Source: Acidicapsa dinghuensis
GTDB taxonomy: Bacteria > Acidobacteriota > Terriglobia > Terriglobales > Acidobacteriaceae
NCBI RefSeq assembly: GCF_025685685.1
Contig: NZ_JAGSYH010000005.1
Coordinates: forward strand, 558,001 to 622,000
Length of the DNA stretch: 64,000 bases
Reading direction: 5' to 3'
The notes beneath the pieces were generated by a model. The model saw only the letters and a program-made list of their open reading frames with translations. It made no database searches and was not told where the DNA came from. Both the position numbers and the translations under genes were made by a program. Positions 45,210 through 53,176 of the stretch are shown piece after piece (the stretch's first letter is position 1; every line of letters starts with the position of its first letter).

Positions 45210-46451
45210 TTGGACGCAATCTTCGGATGGTTCTTCCGCGCTACCACCGCGCAAAAGCATACGCTCGTCGCCGCATCGCTAGGCTGGATGCTCGACAGCA
45301 TGGACGTGATGCTTTACGCGCTCGTACTGGGCGAAGTGCAACGGAGCATGCATCTCTCCTCAGCCATGAGCGGCGCCATGATGTCCGCCACGCTGGTCTC
45401 GGCTGCGATTGGAGGCATGGCCTTTGGCTGGTTTGCCGACCGCTTTGGACGTGCCCGCGCCCTTACGTGGAGCGTGCTTATTTATTCGGTCGCCACCGGC
45501 CTGTGCGGCCTTTCACAGACGCCGTTGCAGTTGCTGTTCTGCCGCCTCATCCTCGGACTCGGCATGGGCGGCGAATGGGCATCCGGCGCCGCACTGGTAG
45601 CCGAAACCTGGCCGGCACAGCATCGAGCGAAAGCTCTGGCGTGGGTGCAGAGCTCCTGGGCCATTGGTTATGCGCTGGGTGCGGGAGTAGTCGCGCTCGT
45701 CATGCCCCGTTTCGGCTGGCGTGCCGTATTTTTTGCAGGCATTTTCCCGGCGCTTATTGCGCTGCTGGTACGTCGCGGGCTTCCTGAGCCGGAATCCTGG
45801 CGGCGCGAACGTCAGGCCAGCGTTCGGGTCGGTGTTCCAATCGGGGAGCTATTTCGCGGCCGGTACAGTTGCAGCACGCTGGTCTGCGCCACCATGAACG
45901 CCGCGACCCTCTTCGCCTGGTGGGGACTGTTCACCTGGGCGCCGCGTTTTCTCTCGATGCCGGTTGCGCAGGGAGGCCATGGCCTCGATGTGCTGCAAAC
46001 CTCTACCTGGACCATCGTCATGCAGACCGGCACATTTCTTGGCTATGTGCTCTTTGGATACATTGCAGGCACATTCGGAGCGAAGCGCACCTATATCGGC
46101 TATCTCATCATTGCCGCATTGCTGACTCCCGCATTCGCGCTGGTGAGCAATCCGCATGCGCTGCTTATCATCGGTCCACTGGTCGGTTTTTTCGGAACGG
46201 GCTATTACAGCGGCTTTAGCATTCTGTCGAGCGAACTGTTTCCGACCCGATTACGGGGCACCGCCATGGGCTTCGTCTATAACAGCGGACGTCTGGTAAG
46301 CGCCGCTGCGCCCTATCTCATAGGAGGCATATCTGAACGTGTCGGTCTTGGCCTTGCGCTATGCCTTACATCGATTGCCTTCGTTGTTGCGGCGCTCATT
46401 GCGACGGCAATCCAGCCGCCCACCGATCTCGTTGCTCAAGCCGACGTTTAG
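45210..46451 (+). CDS. MFS transporter (sugar/aromatic-acid symporter-like)
   Basis: 413 residues, twelve predicted membrane helices. TTG 45210 is chosen because CAGGAGAGG lies just upstream; the longest frame would run into the start of hyuA. Motif A between TM2 and TM3 is GWFADRFGRARAL, and RLILGLGMGGEWASGAALVAE follows in TM4, typical of the metabolite:H+ symporter group (benzoate, shikimate, sialic acid). The central loop contains RRGLPEPESWRRERQA. Divergent from hyuAB, so import of the hydantoinase substrate is a reasonable guess. Confidence 0.88.
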   Translation: MDAIFGWFFRATTAQKHTLVAASLGWMLDSMDVMLYALVLGEVQRSMHLSSAMSGAMMSATLVSAAIGGMAFGWFADRFGRARALTWSVLIYSVATGLCGLSQTPLQLLFCRLILGLGMGGEWASGAALVAETWPAQHRAKALAWVQSSWAIGYALGAGVVALVMPRFGWRAVFFAGIFPALIALLVRRGLPEPESWRRERQASVRVGVPIGELFRGRYSCSTLVCATMNAATLFAWWGLFTWAPRFLSMPVAQGGHGLDVLQTSTWTIVMQTGTFLGYVLFGYIAGTFGAKRTYIGYLIIAALLTPAFALVSNPHALLIIGPLVGFFGTGYYSGFSILSSELFPTRLRGTAMGFVYNSGRLVSAAAPYLIGGISERVGLGLALCLTSIAFVVAALIATAIQPPTDLVAQADV

Positions 46452-46556
46452 TTGAGAAGCTCCAGTTTCACATTTTTCTGTAATTTCGCTTCTTCGCTGG
46501 ATTGGCCATTTCGAGTCGAGCACGCGTACCATGCAAAGAGGAGCGTATTTTTTCAG

Positions 46557-47132
46557 ATGCCTGGTGTGCCATCGGACGCGACGCAGATTCAGCCGCTACC
46601 GCTGGTCGTGGGCACGAAACACGGTGGAGAGAACCATGATCTCGAACGCGAGGTCGTCGCGCTCTTCGACTCCTACCGAAGCCGGCTCCTGGCTTATGTC
46701 TCCGCTTTTGGAATCTCGAACAACGATGCAGAAGAACTTGTACAGGAAGTGTTCCTGGCGCTTTTCTGCCACCTGCGCCTGGGAAAATCGCGGAAAAACC
46801 TTCCTGGCTGGATCTTTCGGGTTGCGCACAACCTCGCCCTCAAGCACCGGCGTGACGGTTCTGCAAGATATCAATACGCCGATGCGGACAATGCCTTGGC
46901 AGCACATGATCATCGCCTTAATCCTGAAGAACATCTGCTCTCCACGCGCCGCAGAGAGCGGTTGGTCTCAGTCGTCGACGCGCTGCCCGAGCAGGACCGG
47001 CTCTGCCTGATGCTGCGCGCGGAGGGCTTGCGTTATCGTGAAATTGCGCGCATTCTGGGAATCTCTCTCGGGTCTGTTTCAGCATCGTTGACACGTACGC
47101 TGAGGCGGCTCACCCGTGTTGATGGACAGTAA
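46557..47132 (+). CDS. ECF-family RNA polymerase sigma factor
   Basis: 191 residues from ATG 46557. Region 2 reads LLAYVSAFGISNNDAEELVQEVFLALFCHLR with PGWIFRVAHNLALKHRRD. Region 4 reads LPEQDRLCLMLRAEGLRYREIARILGISLGSVSASLTRTLRRL. A frame extending up to 46452 adds 35 residues without family resemblance. GAGGAG lies 13 nt before the chosen ATG, a longer spacing than usual. The downstream anti-sigma gene overlaps the end of this gene, so the pair forms a sigma/anti-sigma module. Target promoter unknown. Confidence 0.9.
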   Translation: MPGVPSDATQIQPLPLVVGTKHGGENHDLEREVVALFDSYRSRLLAYVSAFGISNNDAEELVQEVFLALFCHLRLGKSRKNLPGWIFRVAHNLALKHRRDGSARYQYADADNALAAHDHRLNPEEHLLSTRRRERLVSVVDALPEQDRLCLMLRAEGLRYREIARILGISLGSVSASLTRTLRRLTRVDGQ

Positions 47133-47979
47133 GATGAGCGTTTCGAAACCTGTACCGGCACATTGCTCTGACGAACAGCTCCTGCTCTACGCGGACGGCG
47201 AGCTTTCCGTCTGGCGGCGTCACCGTGTCCGCCGGCACGTAAACCGATGCGAGCGCTGCCGTCAGAGAATGATCGCGCTGGACTCTATGCTGACTGGTCT
47301 GGAGCATCACCAGATTGCGAAACTCAATCCGGGCACAGATCCATCCGGCCCGCGCGCCATGCTCAGAGCCAGAATTACCGAGTTGGATCGGCAAAGCGCC
47401 GGGCAGGCCGCGACGCAGTATGCGTTGATGAGAATCGCAGCATACGCATCGGTGCTGGCGATTCTAGGCGCGGCTGCCATCGGGCTCTATCGTCATCACG
47501 TAACAAATGCGCCGGTCTACGCGCAATCGCTGCCGGACCCTGTCTATACACCGGGCTCAACTCACCTGGTAGCCATCGAGCAACTATGCAGTACTTCGGC
47601 AGATGTCGTAGCGGATGTGCCCGCCGATCTGCAGCAAAGGGTCTTCCGCGAATACGGAATCAAGGGCGCACCCGCTGCTGAATTCGAGGTCGATTACCTG
47701 ATCACACCCGGCCTCGGCGGGGCGGAAGATGTGCGCAATCTTTGGCCTGAGCCGCATGGCAACACTGAGTGGAATTCCTATGTAAAAGACCAGCTCGAAG
47801 ATCGCTTGCACAACATGGTCTGCGCACGTCAGATAGATCTTGGCGAGGCTCAGCGCGCCATCGCCAGCAATTGGATCGTCGCCTATAAGAAGTATTTCCA
47901 TACGGACAAGCCGCTGCAATCAAGCGGGCTGCGCACCGAAAACGATCCGCCTGCTGCCCTGAAGCATCTGATTCGGTGA
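47122..47979 (+). CDS. Zinc-finger anti-sigma factor with C-terminal HNH-like periplasmic domain
   Basis: About 285 residues. The N-terminus is a ZAS-type anti-sigma domain (HCSDEQLLLYADGELSVWRRH, then HVNRCERCRQRM giving HxxxCxxC). A single membrane segment follows (about 105-127, RIAAYASVLAILGAAAIGLY). Beyond it lies an HNH-nuclease-like region (VYTPGSTHLVAIEQLCS, FEVDYLITPGLGGAEDVRNLWPEP, VKDQLEDRLHNMVC). In nuclease members the motif is DH; here it reads DY, so cleavage activity is doubtful and a sensor role more likely. The start may be GTG 47116, ATG 47122 or ATG 47134; all lie at the end of the sigma gene, indicating coupling. Confidence 0.82.
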   Translation: MDSKMSVSKPVPAHCSDEQLLLYADGELSVWRRHRVRRHVNRCERCRQRMIALDSMLTGLEHHQIAKLNPGTDPSGPRAMLRARITELDRQSAGQAATQYALMRIAAYASVLAILGAAAIGLYRHHVTNAPVYAQSLPDPVYTPGSTHLVAIEQLCSTSADVVADVPADLQQRVFREYGIKGAPAAEFEVDYLITPGLGGAEDVRNLWPEPHGNTEWNSYVKDQLEDRLHNMVCARQIDLGEAQRAIASNWIVAYKKYFHTDKPLQSSGLRTENDPPAALKHLIR

Positions 47980-48009
47980 CCGCTGCTCATTCACCGATTG
48001 CGGCAGCTA

Positions 48010-48585
48010 TTATTTGGCGGTTTTAGTTCCTCGCACATTGCGCCGGAAACAGTCGGCACTGTGATCATTCACCATGCCAACCGCCTGCATCCATGCGTAC
48101 ACGATCGTGGGTCCAACAAACTTGAATCCTCGCTTCTTCAAGGCCGCAGAGATCGACTCTGACAGTGGCGTCTTCGCCGGAACCTCACCGGTCTCATTCC
48201 GAACCGGCTTCCCGCCCGCCAGTTTCCATACCCACTGCGAAAAACTCTCACCGCTCTTCTCGATTTCGAGGAAGATGTTCGCTCCTGTAATCGTTGCCTC
48301 AATCTTTGCCCGCGAACGAATGATTCCTTCATCCGAAAGCAATCGTTCGATATCTAATTCAGTAAGCTTTGCTACAGCTTTCGGATCGAAGTTCCGAAAT
48401 GCCTTGCGGAACCCGTCACGCTTGCGGAGAATCGTTAGCCATGAGAGACCAGCCTGGAATCCTTCCAGCATCAGCATCTCCCAAAGCATGCGGCTGTCAT
48501 ACTCAGGTATGCCCCACTCTGTATCGTGATACTCGCGCAGCAGCGGATCGCTCTCCGCCCATTTGCACCGGATTTTGGTTGTCAT
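48010..48585 (-). CDS. tag: DNA-3-methyladenine glycosylase I
   Basis: 191 residues, normal length for Tag. The N-terminal RCKWAESDPLLREYHDTEWGIPEYD and LEGFQAGLSWLTILRKRDGFRKAF are diagnostic. The structural zinc ligands of E. coli Tag are all present: Cys7, His20 and the C-terminal His and Cys in NDHSADC. It removes 3-methyladenine from alkylated DNA in base excision repair. It converges on the anti-sigma gene and has no obvious operon partner. Confidence 0.95.
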   Translation of the reverse strand: MTTKIRCKWAESDPLLREYHDTEWGIPEYDSRMLWEMLMLEGFQAGLSWLTILRKRDGFRKAFRNFDPKAVAKLTELDIERLLSDEGIIRSRAKIEATITGANIFLEIEKSGESFSQWVWKLAGGKPVRNETGEVPAKTPLSESISAALKKRGFKFVGPTIVYAWMQAVGMVNDHSADCFRRNVRGTKTAK

Positions 48586-48778
48586 TTATCACCCCAGGTA
48601 GCCAGCGTTGTTGTCCCGCCGTGCTTAATTTGATTTGTTTTCGCTGCCTACTCATCATAAGAAATCCGTGGACCCATCGCGCCAGCGCCCCGTATAGTGA
48701 TGACCAAGCCGCACCTTGAATCGCGTTCTTCCCGGCCACGGGTTCGGCAATTGGATCCGCATCGGAGAACCGTTTTTC

Positions 48779-50419
48779 TTGTCTTCCTTGAACCCATCCT
48801 TCTCCAGCCCATTCCGTTCTGCAGTCGATTCCCTTGGCCGCATCGGTCTTCCTGCTCCCATTGCCGAACTGGCCTCTCGCTCGTGGGACGCTGTTGTCGT
48901 CGGAGCCGGCCACAACGGTCTTGCGTGCGCTGCATACTTGGCCCGCGCCGGCAAGCGTGTACTCGTGCTGGAATCGCGCGAGCGCATCGGAGGCGCCTGT
49001 ACCGTAGAAGAGCCGTTTCCCGGTGTAAAAATGTCTCCCTGTGCATATCTTGCAGGGCTATTGCACCCGCTCGTCATCGATGAGCTCGGCCTGCCGGCAC
49101 GCGGCTTTCACTGGACACCCGCTGTCAACGGCATGTTCATTCCATTTCTCGATGGCCGCAGCATCCAGCTATGGGATGACGATGAGAAGTGCGACGCGGA
49201 AGTCGAGCGATTCTCTCCGCACGATCTCGAAGGTTTCCGCGCCATGTGCGCAGTCGTGCGGCGGCTGCGCGATGCTCTGCGTCCCACTCCGGTCAATGGA
49301 GACTGGTCGCGCGATCTCTGGCTGGGCGAACCACCCACCCGCGAGCAGATCGAAGAGCGCCTCGGTGACGATGAGGAGGCGCGCGCCGTTCTCTTCGACT
49401 GGTCCATGGCTGAGTTCGTCGAGCACTACCTACAGGATGAGCAGCTACAGGTTGCGTATCTGGGCCAAGGTGTCATCGGCACCAACGCCAGCCCGTTTGA
49501 TAAAGGTACAGCCTCGGTACGCTTTCATCACTCTTCAGGCCGCCTCGGCGGCATGCCCGGCATGTGGGGGTACGTCAAAGGCGGCATGGGCATGGTCTCT
49601 TTCTACCTGTGCGACGCCGCGCGCGAAGCCGGAGCCGCTGTTGCCGCGGGTGTTTCAGTAGCACAGATTCTTCCCAGCGAAGGCGTTCTTCTTGCTGGAG
49701 GGGAAAAGATCTCCGCGCCCATTGTTATCTCCAACGCTGATCCTCGTGTGACACTGCGTTTGCTCGACTCACAGGCCGACCCCGCCTGGAAAACACATGT
49801 CGAATCCGTTCCGATCCAGGGTTGCACTGTGAAACTCAACGTTCTGCTCAATGAGCTGCCCAATTTCATTGCTCGTCCCGGCATGAATGAGCCACACCAC
49901 TACGGTCAAATCAACGCTCCATTGACGAAACAGGAGTGGAAAGACAGCTTCGCCGCAGCCAAAGCCGGCAAACTACCTGAGCATCTCTGGTGCGAACTCT
50001 ATTTCCAGAGCGTTCATGACAGAGGTGTCGCTCCCTCCGGCAAACATACCATGAGCGTCTTCGCGCAATACGTTCCGTATACCTTTGCCAGCGGCACATG
50101 GAATGACCATCGCAATGCCGCACGCGACGTTGCTCTTGCCTCTCTGGGCCGCTTCTGCAGCAACATTCCCGATGCTGTAGCCGATGCACAGGTGCTTGGC
50201 CCGCCGGACATTGAAGAGAAAGTTGGACTCACCGGCGGCCACATTTTCCAAGGCGAGATCCTGCCGCAGTACATGTGGAGTAAGCGCCTCAGTGCCCGAA
50301 CGTCCATGCCCGGCGTCTATCTCTGCGGAGCATGCACGCACCCTGGCGGCAGCGTCATCGCCGTGAATGGCCGCAATGCCGCCATGGCCGTACTCAAAGA
50401 TACAGGAGCAGTCAGCTAG
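48779..50419 (+). CDS. FAD-dependent oxidoreductase (phytoene-desaturase/PYROXD2-like)
   Basis: About 546 residues. The FAD-binding Rossmann motif is AVVVGAGHNGLACAAYLARAGKRVLVLESRERIGGAC. The rest resembles the phytoene dehydrogenase/PYROXD2 branch of flavin amine oxidases (LGGMPGMWGYVKGGMGMVSFYLCDAAREAGA, and a C-terminal FAD-contact region GVYLCGACTHPGGSVIAVNGRNAAMAV). No good ATG starts the frame; TTG 48779 follows GGAGA by about 11 nt and is the best guess, though TTG 48716 is possible. The substrate is not a carotenoid on current evidence: no phytoene synthase or other carotenoid gene is near. It precedes an APC permease and a Rieske oxygenase on the same strand. Confidence 0.83.
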   Translation: MSSLNPSFSSPFRSAVDSLGRIGLPAPIAELASRSWDAVVVGAGHNGLACAAYLARAGKRVLVLESRERIGGACTVEEPFPGVKMSPCAYLAGLLHPLVIDELGLPARGFHWTPAVNGMFIPFLDGRSIQLWDDDEKCDAEVERFSPHDLEGFRAMCAVVRRLRDALRPTPVNGDWSRDLWLGEPPTREQIEERLGDDEEARAVLFDWSMAEFVEHYLQDEQLQVAYLGQGVIGTNASPFDKGTASVRFHHSSGRLGGMPGMWGYVKGGMGMVSFYLCDAAREAGAAVAAGVSVAQILPSEGVLLAGGEKISAPIVISNADPRVTLRLLDSQADPAWKTHVESVPIQGCTVKLNVLLNELPNFIARPGMNEPHHYGQINAPLTKQEWKDSFAAAKAGKLPEHLWCELYFQSVHDRGVAPSGKHTMSVFAQYVPYTFASGTWNDHRNAARDVALASLGRFCSNIPDAVADAQVLGPPDIEEKVGLTGGHIFQGEILPQYMWSKRLSARTSMPGVYLCGACTHPGGSVIAVNGRNAAMAVLKDTGAVS

Positions 50420-50458
50420 ACAGAATTCATATCCAAGATTCACAACAAGGCGGCGAGC

Positions 50459-51946
50459 GTGAGCACAGCACCAATTCCGCAGTCCGGCAACGCACCATCC
50501 GCACCGCAGATGAAGCGCGAGCTAGGCCTCGTGGACTTAACGCTCTTCTACCTTGCCAGCGGCCTCAGCTTGCGCTGGATCGCCACGGCGGCTGCCTCCG
50601 GACCGAGTTCCATCATTGTTTGGATCTGGGCGTGGGCCTTCTTTTTCGTCCCGTTGGCGGCGAGCGTGCTGGAGCTTTCCTCTCGATATCCCCAGGAGGG
50701 TGGGCTCTACGTCTGGGCGCAGCGTGCCTTCGGAGACTTCTCTGGATTTATGGCTGCATGGACTTACTGGATGAGCAATCTACCGTACTTCCCGGCTATT
50801 CTTTATTTCGCCGCAGGTAGCGCTCTCTTCGCAGCCGGTCCCCACGGTAAAGCGCTCGCCGACCAGAGCGGGTACTTCATGGTCTTCTCACTCACGGCGC
50901 TCGGGCTGATCACATTTCTCAACATCATCGGCGTCAAACCCGGCAAATGGCTCAACAACGCAGGCGCTATCGGCTCGGTCATTCCGCTCACAGTATTGAT
51001 CGTCCTCGGAGTGCTTTCCTTTCGCCGTTCGGGCAGCGCGACACATTTCACGTTGCCCTTGATGTCGCCGCATCTCAGCGTGAAGAACGCGATCTTCTGG
51101 TCCACAATCTTTTACGCATTCGCCGGAGTTGAATCCGCATCCTGCATGGGCGACGAGATCAAAGATAGCCGCCGCACCATACCGCGCGCCCTTATCTTTG
51201 CGGGTGTCCTCATCACTATCGGATACATTCTCGGTACGCTGTCCATGCTCGTCGCCATGCCCAGCGAGCAAATCAACGGGCTCGGCGGTTTCATGACCGC
51301 GACGGCACAGTTATGCCAGAATCTCGGCATTCCCTGGCTGGTCGTCGTTATTGCGCTCATGGTTACACTTAGCTGTCTCGGAGCCGCCGGCGCATATCTC
51401 ACAGCCACGGCGCGTCTTCCCTTCGTCGCCGGCATTGATAATTACCTGCCAGCAGCCTTCGGACGAGTCCATCCCAAATGGGACACGCCCTACGTCGCCG
51501 TCTTCTTTTACGGACTCGCCGGTATGCTCTTCGCCTTTCTCAGCCAGGCCGCGACCAGCGTCAAGGGCGCCTACGACGTGATGGTCAGCATGAGCGTCAT
51601 AACCTACTTCATCCCCTATCTGTTCCTGTTTGCATCTACTCTTCGCTTGCAACGCGAGCCGATGGGACCTGAAGTAATTCGCGTTCCGGGTGGCAAACCT
51701 GTTGCGGTCGTCCTCGCGTGGATAGGCCTGCTCAGCACCGTCATCACCATCGGCCTATCGATTTTGCCCTCGGACGATGAACCCAACAAGCCGCTCGCCA
51801 TGTTCAAGACTATCGGCCTCACCATCATCCTGCTCGCCATCGGCGGCCTGCTTTACTATCTCGGCAAGCGTCGTCAGGCTCGCACTCTTGTATTACAAAC
51901 ATCCACATCCGCCACAAAATCCTTACTGTCAGATTCACTCGAATAA
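50459..51946 (+). CDS. APC-superfamily amino acid/amine permease
   Basis: 495 residues with twelve or so membrane helices. The N-terminus KRELGLVDLTLFYLASGLSL, then LELSSRYPQEGGLYVWAQRAFGDFSGF, is the APC signature for substrate binding. FYAFAGVESASCMGDEIKDSRRTIPRAL is the conserved TM6-loop. GTG 50459 is preceded by AAGG at 8 nt spacing. It sits 39 nt after the FAD oxidoreductase gene and 24 nt before the Rieske oxygenase, so the three probably form one transcript. It would import an amino acid or betaine-like compound for them. Confidence 0.9.
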   Translation: MSTAPIPQSGNAPSAPQMKRELGLVDLTLFYLASGLSLRWIATAAASGPSSIIVWIWAWAFFFVPLAASVLELSSRYPQEGGLYVWAQRAFGDFSGFMAAWTYWMSNLPYFPAILYFAAGSALFAAGPHGKALADQSGYFMVFSLTALGLITFLNIIGVKPGKWLNNAGAIGSVIPLTVLIVLGVLSFRRSGSATHFTLPLMSPHLSVKNAIFWSTIFYAFAGVESASCMGDEIKDSRRTIPRALIFAGVLITIGYILGTLSMLVAMPSEQINGLGGFMTATAQLCQNLGIPWLVVVIALMVTLSCLGAAGAYLTATARLPFVAGIDNYLPAAFGRVHPKWDTPYVAVFFYGLAGMLFAFLSQAATSVKGAYDVMVSMSVITYFIPYLFLFASTLRLQREPMGPEVIRVPGGKPVAVVLAWIGLLSTVITIGLSILPSDDEPNKPLAMFKTIGLTIILLAIGGLLYYLGKRRQARTLVLQTSTSATKSLLSDSLE

Positions 51947-51970
51947 CGATGGATCGGATTGACGCCTCTT

Positions 51971-53104
51971 ATGGATACATCGGTCCCTGCACTGCTCGCG
52001 CTTTACGACGAAATGGCTCCGCTCGCCGAGGCCAGCACCATCCCAGCGCCGTGGTATCTCGACACACGAATCGAAGCGCTTGAACGAAATCATGTCTTCG
52101 GTAGCAATTGGATCGTCGCCGGTCGCGCGGATCAGGTCGCAAGCCCCGGCGATTACTTCACGCTCGATCTCGTCGGCGAACCGCTGCTCGTTGTGCGCGG
52201 TGCAGACAGCCAGCTCCGAGCCTTCTACAACGTCTGCCGCCATCACGCTGCGGCCGTAGCCACATGTCCGCAGGGCCGCGCGCAATTCTTCCGCTGTCCT
52301 TACCATGGATGGAACTACGGTCTTGACGGCTCGCTCAAAGGCATGCCCGAGTTTGCCGGGGTCTGTAACTTTGACCGCAACAGCAATGGTCTTGCCCCCA
52401 TTGCCGTCGATCTCTGGGAGCACTTCGTCTTCGTGAACCTTGCTTCCAACCCGCAACCGCTGTGGCAGCTTCTTGGCGACATCATTCCCCGTATCGATCC
52501 GTTGCAACTCAGCAACCTGCACTATCACTCCACAAAGAGCTATACACTCAACTGCAACTGGAAGGTCTACGTCGACAATTACCTCGATGGCGGCTACCAC
52601 GTTCCGCATCTGCACAAGGGCCTGAACAGCGTTCTCGACTACACCCACTACACTATCGAAAACGGCGAGCGCTTCTGTCTTCAGTCCAGCCCGATGGTCA
52701 CAGGTGACGACGCTCAGGTTGCTGCCACGCGTATCGGTGACCGCGCCTGGTACTTCTGGCTTTATCCCAATTTCATGATCAACGTCTACGAGGGCGTAAT
52801 GGACACCAACCTCGTCCTGCCCCTCGGTCCAAACCGTTGCCGCGTGCTCTTCGATTTCTACTTTAGTGATGTCTCACCCGAGCGCGAAGGACACAATCTC
52901 GCCAGCATTGCCACCAGCGACACCGTGCAGGACGAAGACGTAGCCATCTGCGAATCCGTACAGCGCGGCCTCGCCTCGCGGGCTTACGGCGCAGGCCGCC
53001 TTTCCGTGCGCCGCGAAGCCGGCGAACACCTCTTCCACCGCCTGCTCGCACGCGATCTGAAATCTGCCGCCTCTGCGCTCACCCCGCTCAGCATGCGATC
53101 ATAA
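51971..53104 (+). CDS. Rieske non-heme iron oxygenase, alpha subunit
   Basis: 377 residues. The Rieske motif fits exactly: Cys89-x-His91, 17 residues, Cys109-x2-His112 (YNVCRHH and FRCPYHGWNYGLDG). The mononuclear iron site follows in DNYLDGGYHVPHLHKG. Sequence and length resemble the choline/carnitine/stachydrine monooxygenase group rather than naphthalene dioxygenases, and there is no small beta subunit. An oxygenase needs an electron-transfer partner and none is adjacent. ATG 51971 is preferred to TTG 51959; neither has a strong ribosome-binding site. An inverted repeat lies directly after the stop codon. Confidence 0.88.
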   Translation: MDTSVPALLALYDEMAPLAEASTIPAPWYLDTRIEALERNHVFGSNWIVAGRADQVASPGDYFTLDLVGEPLLVVRGADSQLRAFYNVCRHHAAAVATCPQGRAQFFRCPYHGWNYGLDGSLKGMPEFAGVCNFDRNSNGLAPIAVDLWEHFVFVNLASNPQPLWQLLGDIIPRIDPLQLSNLHYHSTKSYTLNCNWKVYVDNYLDGGYHVPHLHKGLNSVLDYTHYTIENGERFCLQSSPMVTGDDAQVAATRIGDRAWYFWLYPNFMINVYEGVMDTNLVLPLGPNRCRVLFDFYFSDVSPEREGHNLASIATSDTVQDEDVAICESVQRGLASRAYGAGRLSVRREAGEHLFHRLLARDLKSAASALTPLSMRS

Positions 53105-53131
53105 CGGAGTGCTGTTTTTTGCCGCACTCCG
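53105..53131 (+). terminator. Hairpin between the Rieske and S1-domain genes
   Basis: CGGAGTGC (53105-53112) and GCACTCCG (53124-53131) form a perfect 8-bp stem with an 11-nt T-rich loop, immediately after the Rieske stop codon. No T-tract follows, so it may terminate poorly or act as an mRNA 3'-end or leader structure 45 nt before the S1-domain start. Confidence 0.5.
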
Positions 53132-53176
53132 CCGCGCGGACAGCGGTCAAAGACGCTTCCAGAGGCCTTATCGTTC

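Noticed and set aside
48779..50419. Phytoene desaturase of a carotenoid pathway
   Set aside because: No carotenoid genes nearby, and the protein resembles the PYROXD2 branch; the oxygenase and permease context points elsewhere.
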